From contig JBBDHG010000098.1 in the NCBI GenBank assembly GCA_037951165.1, positions 1,718,001-1,782,000 on the forward strand: a DNA stretch of 64,000 nt. The letters run 5' to 3'. The number at the start of each line of letters is the position of its first letter. The stretch's first letter is position 1. The translations under genes and the position numbers were made by a program. Shown in pieces: positions 24,734 to 34,499 of this stretch. The DNA is from Lophius americanus (taxonomy: Eukaryota; Chordata; Actinopteri; Lophiiformes; Lophiidae). The notes under the pieces are model-generated. The model made no database searches and had not been told where the DNA came from. It saw only the letters and a list, made by a program, of their open reading frames with translations.

Positions 24734-24863
24734 TCCAGCACCAGCTCCAGCACCCGTTACATCTTTTTATAAACCTACGCCGTTCTCATGCTCGAACCAA
24801 CCCACCCCACCTCCCTCGTCCCCTACGACGGACCAGAAGAAGCCTCATTGCGTCATTGCTTAA
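11953..24863 (+). CDS. parp12-like: PARP12/ZAP-family CCCH-finger ADP-ribosyltransferase-like protein (11 coding exons)
   Basis: Spliced CDS: 11953-12224, 13441-13576, 14090-14831, 14989-15127, 15395-15530, 19740-19860, 19948-20023, 20114-20192, 21243-21373, 23673-23821, 24424-24863. All junctions are GT-AG and the phases join, giving 806 residues. Domain order: helix-rich N-terminus (1-50), four CCCH fingers (about 60-185), Q/N/R/G-rich linker (about 215-380), WWE-like region (about 395-530), PARP fold (about 570-745), (AP)10 (752-771), CaaX motif CVIA (803-806). Members of this family bind RNA through the fingers, restrict viruses or label proteins with single ADP-ribose units, and are interferon-induced. 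His632 and Tyr663 of the catalytic triad are present, and the third position appears to be Leu741. The order matches human PARP12 and ZC3HAV1, but the prenylation tail is a ZAP-L trait. Orthology to parp12 or zc3hav1 is not settled here. An in-frame ATG at 11920 would add 11 residues. Confidence 0.9.
13441..13576 (+). CDS. parp12-like: parp12-like exon 2: end of finger 2 and linker helix
   Basis: The acceptor follows a pyrimidine-rich tract (ttttttctcttcaatgacag). The first base completes an Arg codon, and RGCNFSH then supplies the last Cys and the His of finger 2 (overall C-X8-C-X8-C-X3-H, close to human PARP12 C-X7-C-X8-C-X3-H). LKALREHKLEGL and the LMLQSDDRLLPQ helix follow, as in ZAP and PARP12. 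The donor is CAG before GTGAGT, in phase 0. Confidence 0.93.
14090..14831 (+). CDS. parp12-like: parp12-like exon 3: fingers 3 and 4, then Q/N/R/G-rich linker
   Basis: The exon opens with ICHEYNIG, leading to finger 3 (C-X12-C-X4-C-X3-H ending CKRLH) and finger 4 (starting ICERYLNRNC). Finger 4 has only one residue between its second and third cysteines, whereas I recall five in human PARP12 and four in ZAP. The second half is low complexity: asparagine, glutamine, glycine and arginine dominate, with RGN/RNQGN-like repeats at about residues 222-240 and again at about 312-330. This is the largest coding exon (742 bases). It ends before GTAAAC after one base of a codon. Confidence 0.92.
14989..15127 (+). 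CDS. parp12-like: parp12-like exon 4: start of WWE-like region
   Basis: The exon is read in the phase left by exon 3. IPYRWEV matches the PYRWQ start of the first WWE domain in PARP12 and ZAP, and DFCDPINAY matches their conserved Y/F-C-x-P segment. In the mammalian proteins a fifth CCCH finger sits just before this point. Here only one cysteine (Cys390) remains, so that finger looks lost. Donor is CAG before GTGAGA. Confidence 0.87.
15395..15530 (+). CDS. parp12-like: parp12-like exon 5: rest of first WWE-like region (3' boundary uncertain)
   Basis: The exon begins after TAGCAG and joins exon 4 in phase. SRTAVCLDTMTCG and PRLSTST parallel the segment ending RRLSTxSS in PARP12 and ZAP. I end it at a strong donor (GTGAGT at 15531), which leaves phase 0 and joins exon 6 in phase 0. 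The residues after PRLST do not look like family sequence, and the tryptophan-rich core of a second WWE (WIWYW in human) is absent. A weaker donor at 15476, or a missed exon in the 4.2-kb intron, is possible. Confidence 0.62.
15807..15925 (+). repeat. 17-bp minisatellite in parp12-like intron 5
   Basis: Seven tandem copies of the 17-base unit GTATCAACTAAGGGGGT. The first six are essentially identical and the last differs by one base near its end. Each unit carries a run of five guanines. Confidence 0.95.
16590..16665 (+). mobile_element. Retroposon tail ending in ATT repeats, copy 1
   Basis: GCACATTGAGATTTGATCC, AAATGTAAAGTGC, TTATAAATTAAATG and then ATT repeats. Same tail at 33,015-33,090 and 40,950-41,077. 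Confidence 0.7.
17705..18205 (+). repeat. Unnamed dispersed repeat, copy B (parp12-like intron 5)
   Basis: Partner of copy A. It differs near its start, where GTCATAAAACGACCATAACTGACCAAAA is tandemly doubled in shorter form (CGTAAAACGACCATAACTG then CATAAAACGACCATAACTG). Confidence 0.8.
19740..19860 (+). CDS. parp12-like: parp12-like exon 6: end of second WWE-like region
   Basis: Acceptor TTTGGCAG, phase 0. The segment SSKLEQKF followed by VVEFKAGSQSN aligns with ZAP SSYLESLY and VVPFQAGSRN, the C-terminal strand of the second WWE domain. The exon ends before GTGAAA after one base of a codon. The intron that follows is only 87 bases long, has no stop codon, and keeps the reading frame if retained. 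Confidence 0.82.
19948..20023 (+). CDS. parp12-like: parp12-like exon 7: WWE tail and linker
   Basis: Splicing from exon 6 gives SSYDMIKTNKQ, which keeps the spacing of the ZAP segment SFQGMIQTN. The basic run VTRRP follows, as in VCRRP of PARP12. Acceptor CTCCTCAG, donor before GTAGGA. The alignment across the junction supports removal of the 87-base intron. Confidence 0.82.
20114..20192 (+). CDS. parp12-like: parp12-like exon 8: linker before the PARP domain
   Basis: Acceptor TGTCCCAAG, joined after two bases of an Arg codon. The short exon encodes APPPVNWDKTQIPETGYK, which parallels the IPDYWDSSALPDPGFQK linker of PARP12. It ends before GTAGTG in phase 0. Confidence 0.82.
21243..21373 (+). 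CDS. parp12-like: parp12-like exon 9: first helices of the PARP domain
   Basis: Acceptor TTTATCAG. The product includes SSNEFKEIKALF and IERIQNKARWEVFQ, the characteristic opening of PARP7/12/13-type catalytic domains (IERVQNLALWEVYQ in human PARP12). Donor GCG before GTAAGT, phase 2. Confidence 0.94.
21690..23525 (-). mobile_element. Tc1/mariner-type transposon relic in parp12-like intron 9
   Basis: Read on the minus strand, the stretch near 21,785-21,815 encodes a decayed DLNPID, the D-L-N-P-I-E box near the C-terminus of Tc1 transposases. Sequence from 22,709 to about 23,520 resembles the rest of a Tc1-like transposase gene and its terminal region, as recalled from other fish. Many stops and frameshifts make it inactive. 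A hAT element interrupts it at 21,867-22,700. Confidence 0.6.
21867..22700. mobile_element. Non-autonomous hAT element with target-site duplication
   Basis: The ends are inverted repeats: TGTCAAACTCAAG near the left end and CTTGAG-like GAGTTTGACACCCCTG at the right end, a terminal pair seen in many vertebrate hAT elements. It is flanked by 8-base duplications, GTCTAGAC (21859-21866) and GTCTAAAC (22701-22708), one mismatch apart and the expected hAT length. The 834-base interior has no transposase. Confidence 0.8.
23673..23821 (+). CDS. parp12-like: parp12-like exon 10: catalytic histidine segment
   Basis: I chose the acceptor at 23671-23672 (gagaaaag) because it completes the Arg codon and continues QKTLMTSRN without a stop. 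The nearby AGs at 23667 and 23676 lead to a TGA in frame. The exon carries EKRLFHGTD with the triad His632, then FWDLCGTHGTAYGKG, the NAD-binding loop region typical of the family. Donor AAAG before GTGAGT, phase 1. The acceptor has a poor pyrimidine tract. Confidence 0.92.
24424..24863 (+). CDS. parp12-like: parp12-like exon 11: end of PARP domain, (AP)10 spacer and CaaX tail
   Basis: Acceptor AACCTAG. GSYFARDAKLAHRY supplies the triad Tyr663. FYDSCVDDVENPSIYVVF and YPEYLLQY complete the fold, with Leu741 where human PARP12 has Ile. After the domain come ten Ala-Pro pairs (24696-24755), a Ser/Thr/Pro-rich tail, two lysines and the terminal residues CVIA followed by TAA at 24861. CVIA fits the CaaX prenylation rule, and terminal Ala favours farnesylation. 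Mammalian ZAP-L ends in a similar CaaX box and PARP12 does not. I found no canonical AATAAA signal in the first kilobase after the stop. Confidence 0.95.
24696..24755 (+). repeat. Hexamer repeat coding for (Ala-Pro)10
   Basis: Ten hexamers of GCACCA or GCTCCA type in the last parp12-like exon. Frame is kept by any unit change. Confidence 0.95.
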
Positions 24864-27800
24864 GAGCAGCGGTGAATTCTGGACCAATGTCTGCTTTTTG
24901 GAGATGGTTAATGACGTTTGGAGGACCACAATGGAAGTTTATAATTTGGGTCATTTTGGTTTGATTAATAACTTTAATGAATATTATGGCCATATACTTT
25001 AACTGTTGGTGGACCTTTTAATGGTATTTATAGAGTAGCCTTGTTTTCATCAAAACAACACAGATTTCTATCATCCAAATGCCCCATTGATTGGCAGAAG
25101 AAGACGTGTGATAAATGTTCTGAACCGGTGTTATTGTTAGAAAAGAGAGCACAGGGAGGAATGATTGGTGTCAGTAATCCAGTATTCACCTTTGCCGAAG
25201 TAGGTTGACCTTTAACGTTCTTGCTTAATCCGCTACGGATTGGACATTTCCCTCTGATGACTCCATGCACATTAGGAACCGGAATCCGAGCTGAAGCGAT
25301 ACCCATCTGTTCCCGGTCGTCTCGGTCCACTTGCTTCGCATGCGACAAGGTCCGTGTGGCTCATTTATTCAAATAACACTAAGAGAGCAGTTGTACCAAA
25401 TTTGCCAGGTGGGATGGCATCATAAATCTGGTTTATATTTTTAAGTACTTAGTCTCTTTTGACACAAGAGAGAAAAAGAAAAGACTTTATTTTGTCTTCG
25501 AAACGTTTCCATCTGGGTTTGTTGCTTTTGTTCTAATGGAAAGTAAGCATAAAAACAGGTACCTATACAATTATTATTTGAGGTGAGGTCTAAGGACATC
25601 ATACATGGGAAATGAATTTGAAAGTCAAAAGTGTCCAAGAGAATCATGATGAATCATACATGATGGTGTATTTGGTCATAATGAAAAATTGAATGCCAGG
25701 CTACTATTTTGCTAGACGGTAAAGCCGGTGCGTCATGCGACGAGAACGCATTGTGCAGTTGCCCCGGGTGGGATTCCACCATCATTCCAGGCCACACCCT
25801 ATAACACACCTTCCTCTTCATGTCAGATCTGTAATGGTGCTAACTCTACAAGAACCTGGTGACCTCTAATCTTGCAGATGACCACAGGCAAGCAAAACAT
25901 GACCAGTGTTTCCACCATGACCCGCAATTCCTCTGGTAATCATTGCTTTAAGAGAAGCTCCGGCGTAGCTCTGGAACCCAAAAGTGGTTTTAAACAAGTG
26001 GCACAGCCAATAGCTTGAGTTAGAAATTTTAAATGAAGGTTTTTAATTTATAGGAAATGGGTACTTGCATGGATAATTCATTTGTTGAAGGTTTAATTGG
26101 CTTAACATTACTATTCCACTGTAACTTTAATTGTAGCCATTTCCCAAATAATTGTTCCGTTAACTTGTGTTTGCATTGAACGTAAATTTAAATGACACAC
26201 TAAATGTAGACGGGATCAGTGTTTTATTCACCATCTTGATTCATCCATCCTAGCAGTTAGGTTCAGGTTCGTAGGATAGCAGTTAGGTTCATACATGCAC
26301 TCCTTTCTGTTGTGTTTACGCACCAATGAGAATTTGTTTGCATGTCAACGTGACTTTTATGACGGAATAAAAAACACATAGCCTTTTTGTGCAGAAAAGC
26401 TCCAAGTGCGCAGTAGATTACAAGAAGACAATTCCTGGGGCGAAAATGCATGTGGCTGTCACTATTACTGCATCAGTTTCTCCACCCTAGTGTGTCGTCA
26501 TGCCTTTGCTGCCCATTAAGAGGGAGCTCCCTTATGGGAAAAGCAGCTGTGCCCTGCAGGATGCAACAGCCCACCCAGTGACAGTAATCCAATGACATTA
26601 ACCAGCCAAAGCAGCGTCTTCCTCTCTGCCGTGCCCCCGCAGCAGATGCTGTTTCCGGGCAGACGAATCAGATCCTCAAGAGCCGCCCTCGTGGAGCATC
26701 CAGTCCTCAGCGTATCGGAAAATGGGAGCTAATGAATTAAATATGATTCCTCCCCGTTATTTGCGTGCACCCCTCCTGATGTTTGTTGTGTATGCATCTG
26801 CTGAGTCATGGTATTTTTGTTCCAGCAGATGGAAGAATGCATTGGAGGCAACTAAACCCCAGGGTGAATGGAATGGAGTCAAATGAGCAGGAGGGTGTGT
26901 TGAGTTTCTGGATGGTTTCATTGCAGTGAGATCAATCCTGCACCTGTTGATCAGACAATTATTAAAGGCTGATGGTAAACGTATCTTCATCACGTATCTT
27001 CATCTCATGCTGTCAGTGGCTACCCCTGATCTCAGTTTTCACACTAATTATATCCCCGACAAATCGGGGATAGTAGGGATTTGTCATCGCTGCGTCTCCT
27101 GCAGATCATTTGTGTTAACGTTATAACTCAAAAACTATTTCATGGATCATTTTCAAAATGTCTATCCACATAGACGTTAATGTGAGGAAGAGCTGGATTG
27201 ATTTTTTAGAAAGATTGTGATTTAGTCCAAAATTGTGCATATGAATCGACTCAAGGAGATATATCTTGTATACATATTTCTTTACTCTAATAGCTTATAT
27301 TTTACTCACTAGGGGGAGCTTCCTACGAAAAACACATTTTTTCAGATTTTGGAGGTGCTGACCCGTTTGCGCTGCAAACGGACCAATGGAGCCAACAGAA
27401 CCTCATCATCTGCAAACAGCAGAGATGAAATTGATAAACGGGGGGACATGGAGCCATATATCAAGGAAAAACAACATATTTCCTACCGTCATACAACAGC
27501 TAACCTTAGCATCCAAATGCTTCATAGCTAACATAACTATTAGTGTTATAAGATGCCATAGCGAGGGTGTAAATTGATAATGAAGAGCTAAAAGCAAGTC
27601 TTATCAAATCTTTTCATGGCGCACAAAACACAGCAGTCATTAGAAAACCAGAACATTGGTGTGATCGGCTGTAGAGACACAAACACAATTGGCCAATTTG
27701 ACATTAGAATCTGGGTTACATTCAGTGTGTTCTACGTCCTAAAATGTGTGTCGATTAAAAGGTGATACACATTTTCCCCTTTTGATCATGTCAACACATT

Positions 27801-28780
27801 TCCTGATTCATTATAGGTTGGATCCCATTTAGAGGTTCTCTTTGTTCCCTTGCAGTGAATTGTGATCCTTCAAAAACTAATTTCGATTCCGGACAGCCTC
27901 AGCACGAATTTGTAGTGATAATGGTCTCCATCATGGATGTGATGTTTTTCTGTGGCTGGTTTGTTTGTTTGTTTGCCTGTTGGCAGGATAACTCACAAAA
28001 TAAGACCTGATTTAAACAACATTTCCAGAAAGGTATGGTACGGCTCAGAGACCAATGCATTACAAGTACTTCAACTCCTGCAGCTTCTTAACCTCTACTC
28101 CCTCTATTCTCACTAGTCCACCTTCCTGCCTTTCATTCAACTTTACTAGATGCAACGAGGAATTTAAGAGTCCAAAGCTGGAGACGCATCAACAACCTTT
28201 TTCTTCTTTTTTTTTTTTCTTTTCTTCTTGCAAATATTTTTTTGCAAAGCTATATATAGTAATAAGATATGCTATTTAAATTAGGTGTTCCTGGCCGGAC
28301 TTCCTGGCTTGAGGACAACAAGAACAGGAATAATAGGAAGTGTGGTCTTGATAATTATAATGACAATAAACTAATGCAGGCAGACAGACGGTCTGTCCCC
28401 CGCGGCTATACACTTATCTAAGTCTCTATTTTGTCCAGCTGCTGTACGCAGATGTGTCCCACTGTGATTTGATGACAACGTTTGTGATGTCCTTTGGATG
28501 GACATGTGTCCCTGCTAGTGTCGCTATTTTAATATTCACATGTATTCACAATAATCATGTCCCGAATCTAAACTGACACCATTAAACCGCCATAAAGAGA
28601 GGCTTGAAAATGAAATCTTACAATAAACCGTGCTGCAAGATCTCCTTATACCGTTTGCCTCCATCCGGCTGGAATCTGCCTCTCAATAAAGTCTAATTAG
28701 CTCCAACACAACCCTTGTATTTGAACTTGCATTCGCACTGCTGTCCATGAATTAATTAAGTTTTCTTAATCCATATTTGT
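24864..28780. other. Downstream of parp12-like: 3' UTR start and intergenic DNA
   Basis: The 3' UTR begins at 24864 but its end is not visible. No further gene. A GC-richer, unrepeated patch at 26,500-26,740 could be a conserved non-coding element. The dispersed repeat fragment at 27.1 kb lies here. Confidence 0.45.
27060..27230 (+). repeat. Dispersed repeat fragment (shared with 3.3 kb)
   Basis: Second copy of the fragment at 3,290-3,560, same orientation. A related invertebrate-like GGCAGGATAACTCA motif lies near 27,980. Confidence 0.55.
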
Positions 28781-28799
28781 GCTTATGATTCTGCCGTCT

Positions 28800-30080
28800 C
28801 AGATCTTGTAGTGGGACTGTAGACTGCTTTTTCTTCCACTCTTTGTCTTCCTCCTTTTCTCTGTCTGCATGTAGTATTGTAGTTGCCCAACGGCCACCAG
28901 GAAGAGGTGGGCATGATGATAGACCCATGCAACTTGCGAGGCCACGCCATGGAAGGCAAAGCACCCAAACGAGGAGCAGGCGATTTATGAGCCGCCGATC
29001 TCCAAGAACCTCAGCCCCATGCCATAAATGCCAGACCATGCTCCCCCCCACACCCAGCTGGGACGCCCAAAACCCAGCCCCACACCCACTTCAACCTTAG
29101 CCAAAAGGTCAGACCAAAGGCATTGATGGCGCCACTACCCACCTGCTGCAGGTCAAGCCCTGTCATACCAGGTATCCCCAAAAATGGATAGACCAGATGT
29201 CCCCCAGGGCGAGCCCTTACACCTGAGGGCTACTGAGAGCCGGACCCCATGGGCACCAGGACACCAGCTGGAGACGCATGGGGCCAACGGGAGAGAGATG
29301 GGCCAACGGGAGAGAGAGAGCTACCTCGAGGTCCTCGAATCCACCCACAGTTCATCGTGGCCTCTCTTGTGCCCAATTGGGCCAAGTGCTAACAATCCAT
29401 GCCCACCCTAAACTAGTTTTTTCAGAATATGTTTACCAAGTCTTGAATTGGAAACATATGTTTTAGAATCTGCTATGTGAAAACCCCACTGAGTGTTCAT
29501 CACAGTAGGTGTGGTCGATTGGAATTGGAGGGATAGTTAGGTGGAAGTGATCAACGCAGAAGGCCAAGGCGCACTTCTGTGCCTCAACTTTCCCTGCAAC
29601 AACACCCACACAACATTCCCTGCCCCCCAGGCCCTCCTGTGCATAATACAAGAATGTGTCCCTACTGGTTTGACCATGTGTGCTAAACTCACGCAGGGCA
29701 TTATACGAGGTCTGTAATGCCCAGCCATCCGGGGCAACCAGAGGAGCAGAGGGGCAGCCCAGCCCTCATCCTGACACTCCACCGCACCAGAACCAACAAG
29801 AACCAACAAACGGTTGGGCCGTAACGCACAGCAGCTCAGCGGTGGCACAGAACGAGGGGGGGCGGCACCATGGAGAGCGCGGAGCACACAGCGGGAAATG
29901 CCCACAACACCGGCGCCATGGCCAGGAGCGTGGGGGAACCATCAGGAGGACACGAAACCGAAGAAAGGAATGGAAGAGGAGACCACGAAGGACACGCGGG
30001 GGGTTGATATTCGACAACCCTGTACAGTTCTGGTAATCAGGCCAGACCGCCCTCTCACCCACACACTGAGCCCCCGACAC
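28800..30080. other. GC-rich block, probably transposon-derived
   Basis: Composition changes sharply to C- and A-rich with many CCCA and GGCC words, open in several frames on both strands without a recognisable protein. A short tandem duplication (GGCCAACGGGAGAGAGA twice) lies at 29,281-29,318. It resembles the untranslated part of a fish retroelement, but I cannot name one. Confidence 0.4.
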
Positions 30081-30089
30081 ACGGCAGAG

Positions 30090-33000
30090 TAGGACTGTAG
30101 ATTCCTAATTAGACTTTCTGTGCGCTCATTATTACTCAGTCTGGCATATAAACAGTCAAGCATCTAATGAACTCCTGAAGTTAAACTAAATTATGATACT
30201 AAATTATGTAAAAAAAACGACCGAGCATAGTTTTTTAGCATCAGTTTTAAGGAATTTCTCTTTTGACCCTGCGGAGAGTCCTCACTGGCGTCACATCTGC
30301 AGACTGTGGCCTTAAAAAAGGGTAATAGAGCTGTTATTACACTCTGTTACATCAGTGGCAGCTGTTACATGTCATGTTCTCTCCAAGGTGCAGATATTTA
30401 ACCCATCTTAAATCATTTACCAACAGCAACACAACAGTGTATTGTGATATTGTTTCCTTCTGGAGTTGGCTAGAGAAAACAGGATAAAAGAAGCCAGATT
30501 CATCCCTGAAGACATGTTTCAAACTGCACAAGAAAGTATATTTAGAGAAAAGTCATGCATTTCCTAAAATCATTTGGAACATAAGAATGCACATAGAACG
30601 CCTTTTCTTCCTCATGTTGTTTCTTATAGCACACATTGAAGTTATTACTCTATGTAATGGCATTTGAAATGTTGATGAGATTAACTGGTTGATCACTAAA
30701 TGGTACAGTTTTTTGTTATAGGAGTAGGTACTGCTGGAGTAGTAACATGGGTGGGTTTATTACTTTTGGCAATCATTAAGTGCCATTAGCTATTAACAAC
30801 GATAATTAGATGCAATTGCTTGTGAGCAGAGAGTTTAGATATTGACAGATAAAACTAAAAAACTAAAAATAATGGTAGAAACATGCACTAAAAAAAGGGT
30901 TCGTGTATGTGCATGTGTATATGTATATATGAATGTATATGTATGTATATATATATATATATATATGACCCAACAACAAAGAAATTATTCATTGTACATT
31001 ATACATGGTTTGTATCGAGCTCTGTCATTGGCTGTGAAAGAGGAAAACGCAATGTCAGCATCGATGAACACGATAAAATCCGTGTTTTTTTTAAACTTAG
31101 CTTAATTTAAAAATGTTTTTCGGACTTAGATAAAATGATTAATGGCAAAGTAAAATTAAGTAAATTCATTTAGCAGTTTTTTCGACAACGTTAAAACACC
31201 GTTTAGTTCTGATCGCATGATGAATGAAAATAGTTTTTCATGAATATAATGAGGAAATGTAAATGATCAAAATATGAAATGCAGCATGTGATTGTTTGTA
31301 ATAAATTAGTTATAACTTTATTATAATAAATACACCGATTACACTCTGATGAAACATTGCTGTATTACCGGTCTCTATAAATTTATTATCAAAAAACAAA
31401 TGTTCTTTAAAGTTCAGGAAGTTCTTCGCAATTATTGTAAAAAGTCTTAAGAATCCTTGTGTAATGTGATGAAACCTGCATGTAATAAAAGATGATTGGT
31501 GTGACTAATCAGAACAACACTTTTAGACTATAATCTTTCCCTCCATGTGAAATAGCAGAATTATTCTCGCCCCTTACAGGCAGCATAACACACTGTAGTC
31601 ATGATAACCCTTTAAATGTGACAACGACAGCAGATGGTTGCTTATGTATTCATTTTTTTTCAGGAAAGAAAGAGCGACCGATCTTTTTGAATGGCTTTTG
31701 CCATCATTGCTTCAGTAAGTCTGGAGGGAAATATCCGCCTCTTGAGCCACTGATAGTCTATTATCCTCAACAGCTATAGGCTCACTTTGTGTCTCTGCTG
31801 TTACAGTGCTGGAAGGGCCCGTTGTAATTATATAGCAGGTTTCATACAACACAGTAAGTCATTGTGCTTTACAGGAAAAAGAAAGGAAATAAATGTCATA
31901 AAACTAGAAATTTTAATGAGCAAATACAGACAACAATGTAAGAGACTCATATTTTTAAACTTAACAATGAATGCAGTAGCAGATTATAAACATTGTTGAT
32001 GAATGAAAATGAATGAGATTACAATAAATTTAATGGGCTACGGTTTTAGAATAGGATTAGTTTCATATATACTGAGGATTCTGGGAGTTTCCAATAGCAC
32101 ATTCCAGCTCCAAGCAGAAGGATGTCTAGACTAGTACGAGGATTTTTTTGCCAGGCGCACCATGCTCATCAGGAGCAGTAACCATTCATGTAAAAGTGAT
32201 ATCACCAAAGTGATATGGTTGTGTTACTTGTTTCTTTGTTTTTGTGAAGACTCTTACAGGGTTTTTCTGACTAAGTTGGAAGTGTTAAGGATTTTTTAAT
32301 TTTTTTTATTGAACAGACCGTTATAATTACATTGTAATAAAAATACAATTATTGTTGGGATATTAGTTCTCTCATCCCATTAAAGACTGATTTATCTACT
32401 GGCCAGGACATAAACACACACTGATGTAGCGAACACACAACCATGCACCAATGAACCTTTGTACTTTAGAAACAGGATTGGCATTTCTATGTTATTGTAT
32501 TATATTTTTTTTACAAGAATTAGTGTTTTTATTTTCCACTATAGCCACTCATACACTCTTTGGGATTTTACTACGATATTATTGATATTAACATTTCTGC
32601 ATTATCAATGAATTGAATCAGGAATAAATTGTTCTCTTCCACATGAATCATCTTTGCACCTATCCATCCATACTTCTTTGGCCGCTCTGGGATGTAAAAA
32701 TAACAACAAGCTTTGATTATAACAATATTTGTCATTAACTTATGATTAACTGTCATAAGTAAACCAAGTTACCCATTTGATAGGATTATTTCAGTTGAAC
32801 ATATATTGTTGTTGTTTTTGTTGTGGTAGTAGTGGTATTAGCAGTATGCATGATTTTAGACAACAATAACCACTACAACTATTACTGATCTCATCTAAAC
32901 TAATGATTGTTTCTGTAATTATTATCTAATTATTACGCGTACTACCCCTACCATCACAACATCTACTACTACTAATTATTTTTGTTATTATTACTACTAT

Positions 33001-33380
33001 TCTAATATACTATTCTAGCACTTTGAGATTTGATCCAAATGTAAAGTGCATTATAAATTAAATGTATTATTATTATTATTATTACTATTGACTGATTGTT
33101 TTCAATTATTGTTATCTGATTACTTTGCACACTACTACTACTCATTGATGATTATAATCAGAAAAGATCATTGATCAATAAATATATTTTACAATGAAAT
33201 TGATGACGTGATAACTATTTAGCTGTATGTATATGTTAATATTTAGAATAATTATAAGAATAATAGTACTGATAATAATTATAATCATCGTTATTGTAAC
33301 TACTATTGTCTGATTTTGTTTCAATTTCCCTGTTGGCCAATGAGCTTCAAGGATCGACTGCAGTAATGAATCCACTACAT
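30090..33380. other. AT-rich intergenic DNA
   Basis: No gene seen. Contains a TA/TG-type microsatellite at 30,900-30,967, one retroposon tail (33,015) and many short ATT-rich runs. Confidence 0.5.
33015..33090 (+). mobile_element. Retroposon tail ending in ATT repeats, copy 2
   Basis: GCACTTTGAGATTTGATCC, AAATGTAAAGTGC, TTATAAATTAAATG, ATT repeats. Nearly identical to copy 1. Confidence 0.7.
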
Positions 33381-33406
33381 CTCTCACGTTCCCGGCATGC
33401 ATTGTG

Positions 33407-33539
33407 GAGAGAGAGAGAGAGAGAGAGAGAGAGTTAGAGAGAAAGAGAGATAGCGAGAGAGAGAGAGAGAGTTAGAGAGAAAGAGAGAGAGAGAGAGAGA
33501 GAGTTAGAGAGAAAGAGAGATAGCGAGAGAGAGAGAGAG
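33407..33539 (+). repeat. (GA)n tract with higher-order repeats
   Basis: GA dinucleotides with regularly spaced interruptions GTTAGAGAGAAAGAGAGA and TAGCGAGA. The interrupted blocks repeat, so the tract grew by block duplication. Confidence 0.95.
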
Positions 33540-33722
33540 GGTGGGAGGGCTTGTCTGGGAGGCTGAGGAGGACTGTGGACCAGAGAGCAGAAGAAGAGCC
33601 AGTAGTATCAACATCATCACCATCATTATCAAAGAACAAGAGTACGAGCAAGAGGAAGAAGAAGAAGAAGAAGAAGAAGAGGAGGAGGAAGAGGACCACT
33701 CTCATCGCTGACCACCGCTCAG
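33540..33722 (+). other. Candidate syn3 non-coding first exon
   Basis: A purine-rich segment with GAA/GAG runs but no long reading frame ends in CTCAG before GTAAAT at 33723, a good donor. The surroundings (33,720-34,050) are richer in CpG than the neighbourhood. It lies on the same strand as syn3, 13.4 kb upstream, and syn3 needs an upstream exon. The link is inferred; the 5' limit is arbitrary. Confidence 0.45.
33655..33693 (+). repeat. (GAA/GAG)n microsatellite
   Basis: GAAGAAGAA followed by GAGGAGGAAGAGG inside the candidate syn3 first exon. Confidence 0.95.
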
Positions 33723-33984
33723 GTAAATAAGCTACGCGTTTATTCCCACCATCATCCCCGACACATCTGGTCGCGTGGGTTTCCTGCTGCTTCCGGCGGT
33801 GTAAGGTGGAGAAAGACGCCCCTTCAGACATGGAGGCGCTTCTTCTCCGTCCTCCTGGCAGAGAGAGATGTTCTGGCGGTCGGATGTGACGTGGTGGTCG
33901 GAGCTGTGAACGCAGAGAGGATGGTGGTGCTCCAGCAGGGAGTCCCTCTGCCGTCTCTCTGCAGCTCTCACTCACCCCACCGGA

Positions 33985-34041
33985 GGGGAGGAGGAGGAGG
34001 GAGACGAGGAGGAGGAGGAGGAGGAGGAGGAGGAGGAGGAA
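33985..34041 (+). repeat. (GGA)n microsatellite
   Basis: Mostly GGA triplets just inside the inferred syn3 intron 1. Confidence 0.95.
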
Positions 34042-34499
34042 GGGGGAACCATTTAATCATTAAGAGGAGGTGGGGGATGGACGATAAAGTCAGTTTATGA
34101 CGTGTGCATCATTTTCAGATTCATCTCAGACCGGTTAAAGCTGATATTTTACCTAAACTCTACCAGCCATAAGATTATAACCACTTTTTTTTTATTTTAT
34201 TGATAAACCCACCTACAGAAATTGAACCCAGTCAGAACAGTTCTTTTACTTTTCCCCTACTGGTTGTTGTGGAAACAATCTATGAGGACCGAATTGTTGT
34301 GTCAACGTTTAAATACAATATTGTCAGCCAAATACTTGCCTATTTCGCAGATCGCGCGAGGAGCAAAACGTACAGTAACTAGGCAAACATATATTCTCCC
34401 TTTTAGCTCCTCAGCTGCTAAACGCTTCATCATGTTCACTAGCTAGTGTCCCACTGACTCTCCACTTCTTATACTACACTTTTATGTAGTATACTATAC

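Noticed and set aside
25028..25348. 106-codon minus-strand frame
   Set aside because: No family features, no splice or promoter context and no recognisable motif; likely chance.
33472..33975. 167-codon minus-strand open frame
   Set aside because: It runs through the GA, GAA and CT-type tracts and reads as Ser/Leu and Phe runs. It is a repeat artefact over the candidate syn3 exon.
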